In this document: in pieces, positions 22,392 through 33,035 of the stretch
How the letters are laid out: each line of letters begins with the position of its first letter
Position numbering within the stretch: the stretch's first letter is position 1
Program-made: the position numbers and the translations under genes
Source of the DNA: Setophaga petechia
Taxonomy: Eukaryota; Chordata; Aves; Passeriformes; Parulidae
NCBI GenBank assembly: GCA_024362935.1
Contig: JANCRA010000066.1
Location: 487,501-551,500 of the forward strand
DNA: 64,000 bases
Direction: 5' to 3'
The notes under the pieces: generated by a model
Told to the model about the DNA's origin: nothing
The model's database searches: none
What the model saw: the letters and a program-made list of their open reading frames with translations, nothing else

Positions 22392-22845
22392 TGCCTTAGG
22401 ATTTTACCTTTCATATATTTCATATATTTGTAACTCTGCAATTCTTCAGTGTATAACTCTAAACTCCATATACAATGGAGTGGCTCATACAAGTTGCTGC
22501 TTTCCCATTTTGGGCCAACACAACAATTCCTCTCCAGGCCTGGTAATCAAGGACACCTCACTGACTCAGGCCCTGAGAAATGCAAATCAGAAAAGTGTGT
22601 TAAGGAGGAGAAAACTTGGGGTAAATGACTACATTACCTGAAGCTGTAATTGGACATAAACCCCCAACATGTAAATGGATCAAACTTATAAAAGTGTGAA
22701 AACCCGTGAGTCCATTTTGGGTGCAGCCCCTGGGGGACTTCATCTGCTCTAAAATATACCTGAAGGCCTTTCAATAAATAGTACTGCTGTTCATTGCCTT
22801 AATTTTGTCTGGCCTCTGTTTTTAGGTAGTCCTGAAAAGGAATCA
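22392..22845 (+). mobile_element. LTR, family G
   Basis: Begins TGCCTTAGGATTTTACC and carries a TATA-type CTTATAAAAGTG and a TTCAATAAATAG polyadenylation signal in LTR order. The inverted family copies at 34890-35290 and 40727-41174 share GAAGCTGTAATTGGA, TTTTGTCTGG and the start TGCC(T/C)(T/C)AGG. The 3' boundary is approximate. Confidence 0.75.
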
Positions 22846-23039
22846 CCTGTCTCCCCTGTGACAAGGTGACATTGTTGTGTAGGTGCCCATGGCTGCTCCT
22901 CAGTGGCAAAGCCAAAGCAGCCACCACACACATCCTGCCCCTCCTAAGGCCAGCACTGCTCCCCCAGGCCAAAAGAGGGTCCCCAGGGCATTGGGATAAG
23001 GGACAAAAACCAGCCTGGGGTGAGGGAGGTGGGGGATTC

Positions 23040-23300
23040 AGGAACTCACAGCAATCCCAGAATCTCTGGGTTGGAAGAGACCTTCAAGCTCATCAAGTCC
23101 AACCCAGCCCCAACAGCTCAACTCAACCCTGGCACCCAGTGCCACATCCAGGTTTTGTTAAACACCCCCAGGGATGGGGACTGCACCACCTCCCTGGGCA
23201 GAACATTCCAGAACTTTATCACCCTTTCTGTAAAAATCCTTTTCCTGATATCCACCCTGTATTTCCCTTGGTGCTCTGGTTCTGTCAGTTCCTGGAGAAA
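23040..23300 (-). mobile_element. CR1 LINE 3' fragment
   Basis: Plus-strand CCCAGAATCTCTGGGTTGGA, AAGTCCAACCCAGCCCCAAC and GCAGAACATTCCAGAACTTT, nearly the same as the 17328 copy. Confidence 0.85.
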
Positions 23301-23404
23301 GAGCTGGGCACTGCAGCCTGTCAGGCACCAGGGCTGTTCCCTGCAGGATGCCAGGGATGTTGTGCCAATGCAAATGCCACACAGGCACCTGGTGACTCCT
23401 CTGT

Positions 23405-23790
23405 GCCCCAGTGCCACCCCTGCCATGGTAGGGCCACCTCCCACTGTGCCAGGTGCTGCCAGCCCCAATGCCCAGCCTGGCCTTGGGCACTGCCAGGGCT
23501 CCAGGGGCAGCCACAGCTGCTCTGGCAATTCCAGCCCAGCCCCTGCCCACCCTGCCAGGGAACAATTCCCAATTGCCAAGATCCCATCCAGCCCTGCCCT
23601 CTGCCACTGGCAGCCATTCCCTGCCTCCTGTCCCTCCATCCTTGTCCCCAGTCCCTCTGCAGCTCTCCTGGAGCCCCTTCAGGCCCTGCAAGGGCTCTCA
23701 GCTCTCCCTGCAGCCTTCTCCTCTCCAGGGGAGCACCCCCAGCTCTCCCAGCCTGGCTCTAGAGGGGCTCCATCCCCCAACACGTGCCCT
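23405..23790 (-). mobile_element. CR1-like fragment, upstream region
   Basis: GCCTTGGGCACTGCCAGGGC and CCAGGGGCAGCCACAGCTGC are typical of another CR1 3' region on the minus strand, followed by AGGGAACAATTCCCAATTGC. About 210 bp (23527-23733) recurs almost unchanged, inverted, at 28020-28232. Confidence 0.7.
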
Positions 23791-24490
23791 GGGAGGCTGC
23801 AGAGGAGGGGGCAGCGCTGGTTCCCCTTTGTGCAGCCCCTCTGAGCCCCCCACACCCTCTGCGCACCCCTGGGCTGGAGCTGGAGCTCGATGGACACTGC
23901 CCTGAGACAAAACATCCCAGAAACTCCTCAGTGATGTCCAGGCTGTAAAACACTACGGGAGAGAGCCAAACCAGCGACATCTTCCCTTCATTTCATTTTA
24001 TTCCATTTCTGTCCTCCGCGCGCGCCGCTCCCGGCAGCCGGAGCGGGGCAGAATCAAACACCTGCTCAATGTGACCTGTCGACTCTTCAGAGAGCAGCGC
24101 TGGCACGAAGGTCACCTCATTAAGAGGAGCAAGAGCCACGTCCCCAGCCGGGGGAGGCTGGGTGACTCCAGCTGCTGAAGGGTGACCTTTTCTGGCAGCA
24201 GGAGGAGACGGGGCCTGGCACGCGCGCTCCCCCCAAATGGCAGTTTAGTTCCACAGACACTTACACGTCCCCAGCACTGGTTTTGAACTTTTCATTCTCA
24301 TCAGCTTGTCAGCTCTTGAAGGCTGAGAGTGCCTGTGGTGTCTCCTGCTCGCTGATGGGGCGAGGATGGTGCTGCTGCAAAACCACTGCGTCCTCCCAGC
24401 AGGATCACAGCACACCCTGAGCTCAAGGGACCCACAGGATCATCCAGTGCAGCCACAAACCCTGCCCAGACCCCCCAACAATGCCACCCT
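23791..24490. other. Non-coding stretch with a CpG-rich core
   Basis: At 24015-24050 there is a CGCGCGCGCCGC-type CpG-rich patch; the following 24055-24300 is non-repetitive with CACCTGCTCAATGTGACC. CR1-like sequence begins near 24400 (GATCATCCAGTGCAGCC). No exon or promoter can be assigned. Confidence 0.35.
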
Positions 24491-24867
24491 TGTAGCCATG
24501 AGATTTTCTGAAAAATCCTTTCTTTAGGATTTTTCCTCCTGAGAAGCTGAGAGGCCTCAGGAACAAAATGTAAACATTGATTATCTGCTGCTGTGGAATG
24601 CAACAGGTGCATCTGTGATTGGACTTGTGTGATTGTTTTTAATTAATGGCCAATCAAAATCCAGCTGTCCGGACTGTCTTGGTAGTCACAAGCCTTTGTT
24701 ATCATTCTTTTTCTATTCTTAGCCAGCCTTCTGATGAAATCCCTTCTTCTATTCTTTTAGTATAGTTTTAATATAATATATATCATAAAATAATAAATCA
24801 GCCTTCTGAAACATGGAGTCAGATCCTCGTCTCTTCCCTCATCTGAAAACCCCTGTGAACACAACCC
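24491..24867 (+). mobile_element. LTR, family D, inserted in a CR1 composite
   Basis: Sense orientation on plus: starts TGTAGCCATGAGATTTTC, has CATAAAATAATAAATCAGCC as polyadenylation region, ends about CTGTGAACACAACCC. CACCCT is present on both sides (24485-24490 and 24868-24873), and the flanks join into one CR1 composite resembling 22018-22090. This marks a 6-bp target duplication and a nested insertion. Confidence 0.8.
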
Positions 24868-25165
24868 CACCCTGGCCATCCCCGCAGCGCTGCCCAAATT
24901 TCTCCCCCATCCTTCATCTCCCCCATCCCTCACTCTCACACAATCATGGAATGTGCTGAGCTGGAAGGGACCCCCAGGGATGATCAATGCCAAAGCCAAA
25001 GCCTGCCCAGAGCCCCCAGCAAGCCCAGCCTGGGCATCCCTGGAGCTCTGGCAGCCTCGGGGCCGTGCCCATTCCCTGGGCAGCCTGGGCAGTGCCAGCA
25101 CCCTCTGGGGGAAGAGCCTTGCCCTGAGCTCAGCCTGAGCTGCCCTGGCCCAGCTCCAGCCGTGC
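24868..25165 (-). mobile_element. Composite CR1 fragment (copy 2 of 3)
   Basis: Nearly base-for-base the reverse complement of 62330-62640, including the shared extension GAGCTCAGCCTGAGCTGCCC. Its 3' part lies before the LTR, at about 24405-24490. Confidence 0.78.
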
Positions 25166-25505
25166 CCTGGCTGCTGTCCCTGTCCCAGAGTTTGCCACCC
25201 CCAGGGAGGTCTGTGTCCATCTTTGCCCACCCTGAGCTGCCACCTCCCCATCCTGCTGGGTGTGACCCAGGGGTCACAGAGCGTGCAGGACACCCCAGCA
25301 CTGCAGGACACCCCAGCACGGCCCTGCTGGAGCTGCAGAGTCGCTGTGGTCCCTGCTGGGCCCCTGCCAGCCCCGCTGCCCTCGCCCCAGGCAGGTCCCC
25401 AGTGTCACACCCTGTGTCACCGCAGGGCACTGCCCGGCCCCCAGCCCCACCCCTGTGGGCAGCACCCAATGCCTGCTGTGCCCTGCTGCTCAGAGAAGCG
25501 TTTGG
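25166..25505. other. Unassigned GC-rich stretch
   Basis: Contains a small duplication of GCAGGACACCCCAGCA at about 25287-25320. No gene recognised. Confidence 0.4.
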
Positions 25506-25860
25506 GGTGGTTTTTTTTTTTGGGGGGGTTGTTATTATTTGGGGGGTTTTTTGCTTTTGTTGTGGGGGGGGGGGGTGTTTGTGGTTTTATTTTTGCTTCG
25601 CTTTGGTTTTTGGTTTTTTGGGTTTTTTTTTTTGTTTGTTTTTTTGGTTTTTGTTTTGTTGTTGTTGTTGTTGAGGTTTTTTTGTGGTTTTTTGGTTTGT
25701 TTTGGGGGTTTTTTGTTTGCTTGGGGGTTTTGGGGTTTTTTGGGGTTTTTTTTTTTGTTTGTTTGGGGTTTTTTTGGTTTGTTTGTTTGGTTGGTTTTGG
25801 TTTTGGTTTTGTTTTTTTGGGGTTTTTTTGGGGTTTTTTTTTGTTTTTTTTTTTTTTTTT
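25506..25860. repeat. Almost pure G/T tract
   Basis: About 350 bp in which the plus strand is nearly devoid of A and C: runs of T interrupted by G2-G13 clusters, for example GTGGGGGGGGGGGGTG. It includes TTG trinucleotides at 25660-25675. The glycine, phenylalanine and leucine-rich frames across it are low-complexity artefacts. Confidence 0.92.
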
Positions 25861-26174
25861 CCTTTCCATATTCTCACCGAGCTGGGGAAGGAGAACACGA
25901 ACTTTCCTCGCCAGATTGCAGCTCCGGCAGCCCAGCAGAGCTCCCCGGAGAGCCTCCCACCCTTCCAGCCCTTCCGAGCAGCCCCGGAGAGCCGTGCCCG
26001 CCTCCCGCCCGCCTCTGCCCTCCGCAGACCTTTCATTCTTTCTGCTCTGATGTTAATCTGGGAGGTGGCGCGCAGGTCAGGTTTAATATGCTGTCCTGGG
26101 GGAGTTTCATTTAGAGGCAGCGAGAGGGAGCCCAGAGGGGCAGGGACGGGTTCCCGTCACTCCTGGAGCTCCAG
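25861..26174. other. Non-repetitive stretch between two low-complexity tracts
   Basis: Ordinary composition, with TTCATTCTTTCTGCTCTGATG and GGTTTAATATGCTGTCC words near 26030-26095. Possible regulatory or former unique sequence; no exon supported. Confidence 0.3.
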
Positions 26175-27145
26175 CATCCCCAAAGGCGGCACCCAAAGGC
26201 AGCACCCCCAAATGCAGCACCCCCAAATGCAGCACACCCCAAAGGCAGCCCCCCCAGAGGCAGCATCCCCCAGCCCCCAAAGGCAGAACTCAAGGGCAGC
26301 AACATCCCCAAATGCAGCCCCCAAAGGCAGCAGCTCCCCAAAGGCCCCACATCCCCAAAGGCAGCCCCCAAAGGCAGCACCTCAAAGGCAGCAGACCCTA
26401 AATGCAGCAGCCCCAAAGGCAGCACTCCCAAATGCACCCCCAAATGCAGCCGCTCCCCAAAGGCACCACACCCCCAAAGGCAGCAGACCCTAAATGCAGC
26501 ACCCCCAATGGCAGCAGCCAAAGTCATCCCCCAAATCCAGTCCCCAAAGGCAGCACAGCCCCAAAGGCAGCAGCACCCCCAAAGGCACCACACCCCCAAA
26601 GGCAGCCCCCAAAGGCAGCAGACCCTAAATGCAGCATCCCCAATGGCAGCAGCCCCAAAGGCAGCAGCCCCCAGTCCCCAAAGGCAGAACCCCCAAAGGC
26701 ACCACACCCCCAAAGCCAGAAGCCAAAGCCAGCAGCCCTAAATGCAGCAGCCCCAAAGGCAGCATCCCCCAGCCCCCAAAGGCAGTCCCAAAGTTAGCAC
26801 CCCCAAAGGCAGCAGCATCCCCAAAAGCAGCAGACCCCAAATGCAGCACCCCCAAAGGCAGCAGCCTCTCAAAGGCAGCATCCCCCAGCCCCCTAAGGCA
26901 GCACCCCCAAAGGCAGCCCCTAAAAGCAGCACCCCCAAAGGCGGCAGCACCCAAAGGCAGTACCCCAAAGGAAGCATTCAAAGGCAGCAGTTACCAAAGG
27001 CAGCATCCCCCAGCCCTCTAAATGCAGCCCCCCAAAGGCAGCACCCCCAAAGGCAGCTCTCAAGGGCACCAACCCCAAAGGCAGCATCCCGCAGCCCCCC
27101 AGGGCAGCCCCCCAGGGCATCACCCCAAAGGCAGCAGCCCCCGTG
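26175..27145. repeat. Minisatellite, ~15-bp CCCCAAAGGCAGCA-type unit
   Basis: About 970 bp of units CCCCAAAGGCAGCA, CCCCAAATGCAGCA and CCCCAAAGGCACCACA with variable C-runs. It is stop-free in several frames on both strands, which explains proline-lysine-alanine and glycine-leucine-tryptophan frames of 100-270 codons. Confidence 0.95.
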
Positions 27146-27989
27146 CCCAGCAGGGCCGGGGCAGGCGGATCCCGCAGTTCTGGCTCCTGCCCGCCGCTGC
27201 TGCCTCCCCTCCAGCGCATCCCCCGTCACCACCGTGCCATGGCCCGGTGCCACCCCTGACTCGCCCAGCTGGCCCCGCACAGCCCCAGGTCCCCGTGCAC
27301 AGCGTGTGGCACCACCCGAACCCCGGGGACAATGGCAATGGCGCTGACTGCCCCCTGTGCCTCAGCTTCCCCTGGAAAACTGGAAACGCTCAGCTGGAGA
27401 GGCAGACTCAGGGATATAGGGAGGTGCCTATGGGTGGTTCTGCTGAGAGATCCATGGGGGACAGAGCCCCCGGCACAGGGGAACCTCTCTGAGGCCTCAG
27501 GGGGTGTCAGGGGTTGGCTCCAGGCAGCCAGACCCCACCCCCGTGCAGCCCCAGCCCCCTCCCCACCCGCAGCACTGCCCTAATGGGAAAGGACAGGCAG
27601 TAAAAGGCTGTGATGGGGATCATAAATATCCATTAAAGCAGCTTTTAATCCACCCTGCGAGCCACAGGACTGTGCCAGAGGGGAAGGCAGGAGCCTGGCA
27701 GGCTGTGTGTGGTGCCAGGGGGCACCCAGGGCACAGGGCATCACCGCAACACTGCCCTCAGAAATGAGCCACCCCTGCAGGGCATGGGTGCCCAGCTGCC
27801 AGCCTGCCTCCACAGCCCTGGCACAGCTGCAGAGACCCAAGCAAGGACTCTGATCCATCAGGGACATGCCCTCTGTGCCCAGAGCAGGAATGAAGCACAG
27901 CCCCTCTGTGCCCAGTGATGCTCTGGCAAAGGGGGAAGCAGGTTCCTGCCTTCACTTGCTGCTGGGAAGCAGAGATGTGTCCCAGCCCT
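27146..27989. other. Unassigned non-coding stretch
   Basis: GC-rich with an AT-richer patch at 27600-27650 (GGGGATCATAAATATCCATT). No gene recognised. Confidence 0.4.
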
Positions 27990-28235
27990 TGGTTCAGAGA
28001 GGCTGGGAGAGCTGGGGGTGCTGGCCTGGGGAGGAGAAGGCTGCAGGGAGAGCTGAGAACCCTTGCAGGGCCTGAAGGGGCTCCAGGAGAGCTGCAGAGG
28101 GACTGGGGACAAGGATGGAGGGACAGGAGGCAGGGAATGGCTGCCAGTGGCAGAGGGCAGGGCTGGATGGGATCTTGGCAATTGGGAATTGTTCCCTGGC
28201 AGGGTGGGCAGGGGCTGGGCTGGAATTCCCAAAAG
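27990..28235 (+). mobile_element. CR1-like fragment, inverted copy of 23527-23733
   Basis: The reverse complement matches 23527-23733 almost exactly, including GGGAATTGTTCCCTGGCAGG and GGCTCCAGGAGAGCTGCAGA. Confidence 0.72.
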
Positions 28236-29155
28236 GGAATTCATTTTTCCCATGAAGGGAAGATCCTGGCAGTTTTCCATCACACCCACCATAAAACCCC
28301 TCAAAACCACCCTGTGTGTGCAGTGCTGCTCATCCCCTGCTCCTCTTGCACCCAGCCTTCCCTGCTCCTCAGGGACAGCAGGCTCTGGGTACCAAGGGCA
28401 CCCTCTTTCCCGACTCCTGTTGACGAGTTTCTCTCCACTTTGTGTACAATGCCTTCACCTTCCTCCCTCCCAGCACTGCCACTCACTATTTATGGCTGTG
28501 CAGCACAGAGCAGGTCACATCTGTGTCCTTCCTCTGGCTCCAGCACAGGACAAAGTGCCCCTGATTGCTGCTGCCTCCACACAATGCTCTGTGCCACAGC
28601 CAGCTGCAACATGGCAGCTCCATCCCCTGGGAATCCAGGGGCTTCCCAATGCAGATTTTCCCAAAATGTACAAATTTTGAGGGGGGGGAAATTCCCCCAG
28701 AAATATCCAAACGTTTCACTGGGTTTTGATGCTGTTAAATCATTAAACAGTAAAACACTAGATAGACTAGAAATGTAGATTTGGAGTAATATGATAATAT
28801 AAAAGCCCAAATGGAATGAAACCAAATGATAATGTCAAATTGAAATGTTCGCCTCTCATTGGAAAAAAAAAATCCTTTCGACGTTATTGAAACAAAATGT
28901 GAAAGTTGAAATCATTTGATTTGACACTTCTCCATAGAAAAATATCATCAGGATCGACATGTTCCCAGGAGATGCTCAGAGTTTAGAAGCTGCTCTGCTG
29001 GAAAAATGTTGCCAGACAGAAATAAGACAGAGCAGAGCAGCCGAGCTCTCCCTGAGCCCCTCTCTGAGCCAGGGCTGAGGGGAGGCTGGGAAGGCGCAGG
29101 GCAGGTTCTGCCTTTGACCCCACTCCTCACACACCTCTGTCCCCCTGTTCAGAGT
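28236..29155. other. Non-coding stretch, AT-rich at 28680-28960
   Basis: The AT-rich part has GAAATGTTCG, GAAACAAAATGTGAAAGTTG and ATCATTTGATTTGAC words resembling 45540-45620. It may be a relic of an old palindromic DNA element. No exon seen. Confidence 0.35.
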
Positions 29156-29302
29156 GAATTTGAGAGAAAACCTCCAAAGGGCCCCTCCAGAAAGAAAACC
29201 CACACAGCCCCTCCCCACAGCTGGTTTGGGAAGGATTCCTTGGAGAGAAGTGGAAAGAACCTGTTTATTGAACAGGCACAGCACCCCCAGAATGAACAAT
29301 AC
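29156..29302 (+). mobile_element. LTR family E, 5' part (interrupted)
   Basis: TTTGAGAGAAAACCTCC, CCACAGCTGGTTTGGGA and GTTTATTGAACAGG match the family E copy at 15375-16027. It stops at GAACAATAC, where the family D LTR begins; the remainder resumes at 29687. Confidence 0.72.
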
Positions 29303-29686
29303 AGTGACCATGGTCACAGGGGTCTCAGGTTGAGGGAAGAGATGAGGATCTGACTCCATGGTTCAGAAGGCTGATTTATTATTTTATGATATATATTACA
29401 TTAAAACTATACTAAAAGAATAGAAGAAAGGATTTCATCAGAAGGCTGGCTAAGAATAGAATAGGAAAGAATGATAACAAAGGCTTGTGGCTCAGACTCT
29501 CTGTCCCAGCCAGCTGACTGTGATTGGCCATTAATTAGAAACATCCAACATGGGCCAATCCCAGATGCACCTGTTGCATTCCACAGCAGCAGATAATCAA
29601 TGTTTACATTTTGTTCCTGAGGCCTCTCAGCTTCTCAGGAGGAAAAATCCTAAAGAAAGGATTTTTCATAAAATATGTCTGTGACA
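29303..29686 (-). mobile_element. LTR family D nested in LTR family E
   Basis: Family D blocks (AGAGATGAGGATCTGACTCC, GCACCTGTTGCATTCCACAG, ending ATGTCTGTGACA). CAATAC is repeated exactly on each side (29297-29302, 29687-29692). The host LTR sequence GAACAATAC...CCAGGTGAC is continuous once the insert and one duplication are removed. Confidence 0.85.
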
Positions 29687-30110
29687 CAATACCAGGTGAC
29701 ACCACTCTGTCACCGCTCTGACAAAGATGACAAATTCAGAAAGTCTCTCTGGGGGTGCTCGCTCTGTTCTCAGTCCCTCCTGTGCTGGGGCAGCTGCTGC
29801 AGCCACAAGGTGCAAACTCTCGGTGTTTGCCAGGTCCCAGCCCGGAGCAGGTTTGAGTTGGTCCAGAAAAGGGAAAGGAGAAACAGTCCAGGGAAAATTT
29901 GGACTGCTGAGCTAAACTAACTAATGAGCAAAAAGCAAGACCAAAGCAGAAGCAAGAGCAAAGCAAAAAGCAAAAGCAGCAGCATGCACTGCCCTGTCTG
30001 TGTGTCCTGCCAGCCGTGGGGGAGCGGCTGAGAGCAAAACCCAAACAAAACATTCGCTGTGCAGAGCCAGGCTTGAAGGCACAGAACAGATATCCAGCAT
30101 GAACAGAACA
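29687..30110 (+). mobile_element. LTR family E, 3' part
   Basis: Continues family E after the insert: AAGATGACAAATTCAG corresponds to AGATGACAAACTCAG in the reverse complement of the 15375 copy, and the end GAACAGAACA corresponds to its AGAACCAACA. An A-rich block at 29920-29980 parallels the lysine-codon-like AAGAAAAAGAAAAAAAG of the other copy. Confidence 0.65.
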
Positions 30111-30299
30111 CAGGAATGGGGAGACAGCATCAGAACCTCACCCTAGGACACCCCAGGACAGCGACCTGCTGCTGGCCTGTGTCCCCTCCCTGCAGGGCCA
30201 AACTGGGGACCTGTCCTTCACCCAGCTCCTCCTGCTCCTCCTGCACCCAGATCTGCCACAGCAGTGCCACAGCCATGCCAGCACCAGGGCTGGAGCTCC

Positions 30300-30480
30300 A
30301 GGGTTTCACAGCACTGGTAGGAGGAGCCAGGTGGGAGCTGGGCTGTCCTCACAGGTAAGAAGGACATGGCCTCAAGCTGTCCCAGGGAAGGTTGGTATTA
30401 GGGAAATTCCTTCACTGGAAGAATCCCCTCCACAGCACTTTTGTATTTTTTTCATGCCCCCTCCTGGATGTGGCACCTGC
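30300..30480 (+). mobile_element. CR1-like fragment, left arm of an inverted pair
   Basis: GACATGGCCTCAAGCTGTCC and AGGTTGGTATTAGGGAAATT are CR1 plus-strand sequence. The reverse complement of this arm recurs at 30795-30927. Confidence 0.75.
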
Positions 30481-30647
30481 CAGGGCAGGATGTGCTCTGA
30501 GGTGCCAGCCTGGGTGGTTTGCACCCCCTGGCACATTCTGGGTCACCCAGTGTGGGGAGGGTGCCCAAAGGACCAGCAGCAAGTGAGATCCCCTGCCCTG
30601 TACACACCTCTGCAAACACTGCCTTGGGGTGTGCTGAGCCCCTAGCC

Positions 30648-30935
30648 AGGCTCAGGGAATCATTAAGGTTGGAAAAGGCCTCCAGGATCATGGAATCCAA
30701 CATCCCTGTGCCCACTGACCCACACCATGAAGTGCCACATCCACCCACCCTTGAACACTTCAGGAATGACCTGCCCTGGGCAGTGCCAGTGCTTGACCAC
30801 TCTTTCCATGAAGGAATTTCCCTATACCAACCTTCCCTGGGACAGCTTGAGGCCATGTCCTCTTGTTCTGTCCTTCTCACCTGCGAGCAGAGCCCAGCTC
30901 AGCTCCCACCTGGCTCCTCCTACCAGGGAGCTGGA
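30648..30935 (-). mobile_element. CR1 LINE 3' fragment, right arm of the pair
   Basis: ATCATTAAGGTTGGAAAAGG, GATCATGGAATCCAACATCC and TCCATGAAGGAATTTCCCTA are a minus-strand CR1 3' end. Its upstream part is complementary to 30314-30420. Confidence 0.82.
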
Positions 30936-31551
30936 GAGAGCAAGAAAATCCCTTTTGAAAAGCCCTACCCCAAACCTCCCTCCCTGCACGGCCTGCAGCC
31001 TGGACAGGAGTGGTATCAGCATCCCCTGGGCTGGATGAGTGGAGCCAAACCTCCCTGCAGGCTTTCTCCTCCTCCCCAGGCTGCAGAGCTCACCAGGGCT
31101 GGTGCTAATGAAGATTTCCTGCAGCGCTTGCTTAGCAGAAAATGATTGGTTACACCCGAGCTCGTAATTAAAAAAAAGAGAGCGAGTGCACTAATGGGTA
31201 TTTATTTGACTGTTACCTTGTCATGTATTTATCGATGCAGATAAATTCAAAATCATTAAATGCTTTACAGGGCCTGACAATTTACAGCCCCTGTCAGTGC
31301 CCTGCCTCTGCAGCAGCAGCAGAGCAGCTCAGCCAGGGGCACACACAGCCCAGCTGGGGCACTCAGAAGCAGCAGCCCAGCAGGCTGTGACTGACTGTGG
31401 TGTGGAAAAAAGGTGCTGAGGTGATGCTGTGCCATGGTCTCGTGTGTGGGGACAGCCACAGGTCTCTGGTGAGGGCTGGAGGTGCAGCTGGGGTGTAATG
31501 GGCACCAAAGGTGTGACTGGGGCTGAACCCCAGCTCCCAGAGCCCCCACTG
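30936..31551. other. Non-coding stretch containing an AT-rich island
   Basis: 31140-31265 is non-repetitive and AT-rich (GCTCGTAATTAAAAAAAAG, GTATTTATTTGACTG, AAATCATTAAATGC), a candidate regulatory element. The rest is GC-rich. Confidence 0.35.
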
Positions 31552-32179
31552 TGTTGGGGAAGGTGAGACAGGAAAGCCTGATAAATATGATTGCCTGGCA
31601 AAAGATTCTGAGAATATGGAAACTCTAAGCCAGATTGAAATGAAAGCAAGCTTTGAGATCCCTCAGTCACTGAACAACTGGAAAACAATGGCATGGCCAG
31701 CTGAAGGTGATCCCCTTTGGATCAAACAATTCCCTCTGCTTGTAGACAGGCCCAAGGCTCAGAGCAGACCCTGCTGGCTTGGCAGAAGGGGCCCAAAGAG
31801 GAGTTTGTAGGGTTTAAAATGTAATCCAGTGTGGGAATGTAATGATTCTTATAGGCTGTATGGAAATGCTGTAGGATTTGTGTCTTGGACTAGATTGGTT
31901 AGTGAGAATTAGAATATCGAACACAGATTTATTGTATTGTAATGGGAACTTTGCTCTCTTACCTTTTTTACTCCCTTACTCTCTCACCCCTTTTACTCTC
32001 TCACCCTCTCATCCTCTCTCCCCCTCTCTTCTCTCAGCCCTGCTCTGAGCTGTGGCTGGCAGCTCCCAGCAGGGCCCTGCACCCAGGCCCTTTGCAATAA
32101 CCCACAAGTTCCACAACCTGGCTTCAAAAATCTCTCATCCTAATCCATCCCGACCATCCTACCCCCCAACACTCCTACA
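31552..32179 (+). mobile_element. Solo LTR, family A
   Basis: TGTTGGGGAAGGTGAGAC to AACACTCCTACA, about 628 bp. All family blocks are present. Possible target hexamers CCACTG and CCACCC match only at four positions. Confidence 0.82.
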
Positions 32180-32407
32180 CCACCCCACCTCAGACAGCCC
32201 TGTCAGCCCCAGCTGGAGTTGCCTTGGGGACACCATGGGGCTGGAATGATTTGTCATCCCCGTGTGCAGGTGGGAAACTCCAGGTGAGCAGACACGGGCA
32301 GCTGGCACTGCTGGCAGGGCAAATGTGAGCCAGGGGGGCTCAGCAGAGGGGAACTCTGCTCTGCCTCCTTCCTCGGGGTGGGAATCCCTTCCTATGCATC
32401 TCCATCA

Positions 32408-32564
32408 GGGAAGGGAAGGGAAGGGAAGGGAAGGGAAGGGAAGGGAAGGGAAGGGAAGGGAAGGGAAGGGAAGGGAAGGGAAGGGAAGGGAAGGGAAGGG
32501 AAGGGAAGGGAAGGGAAGGGAAGGGAAGGGAAGGGAAGGGAAGGGAAGGGAAGGGAAGGGAAGG
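32408..32564. repeat. Perfect AAGGG pentamer microsatellite, ~31 copies
   Basis: 157 bp of uninterrupted GGGAA/AAGGG units with no substitution visible. Purine-only on the plus strand. Confidence 0.98.
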
Positions 32565-32900
32565 CCTTTTCGTGCTCTGTGACAAGCAGCAGGGCAGCCC
32601 AGAGAAGGCACAGATCTCCAGAGATCATCTCTGTCTCTGGAGACTCATCAGGTGTGCAGGGGGAGACGGGGGCATCTCCTGACTCAGTGTTTGCATAGCA
32701 ACAAGGCCCTGATTATACAGCCCCTAATTAGCTCATTACTCCCATTAGTGGAGGCAGGGAGCCCCCTGCTCTTAACACACCCACAGGCAGTGGGCTGGGC
32801 TGGGTGGGAGCATCCCCTGCTCTGGGTGGTGTCACCAGCACGTCACAGACACCTGAGCTGCCACAGCCTCCTGCCCCTCTTCACCCTGTCCTGGGTCCCC
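32565..32900. other. Non-coding stretch with a TAATTA and RFX-like motif
   Basis: GTTTGCATAGCAAC at 32689-32702 resembles a weak X-box; CCCTAATTAGCTCATTA follows at about 32722. Candidate regulatory island; no gene. Confidence 0.3.
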
Positions 32901-32904
32901 AGCA

Positions 32905-33035
32905 GGGGCACACCTGGGCACCACAGCCTGGCTGTGCCAGTGTGTGCCCATACACCTGGGCACCATGCCCTGGCTGTGCCAGTGTGTGCCCACACACCTG
33001 GGCACCATGCCCTGGCTGTGCCAGTGTGTGCCCAC
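32905..33035. repeat. Minisatellite, ~41-bp unit, 3 copies
   Basis: Three copies of GGGCACCA, GCCTGGCTGTGCCAGTGTGT, GCCCACACACCT. Confidence 0.9.

Noticed and set aside
25684..26114. Phenylalanine/glycine-rich membrane-like protein
   Set aside because: Produced by the G/T tract; low-complexity composition without helix pattern or start context.
26111..27347. Repetitive proline-lysine-alanine or glycine-leucine-tryptophan proteins
   Set aside because: All are frames of the CCCCAAAGGCAGCA array; open on both strands in several frames.
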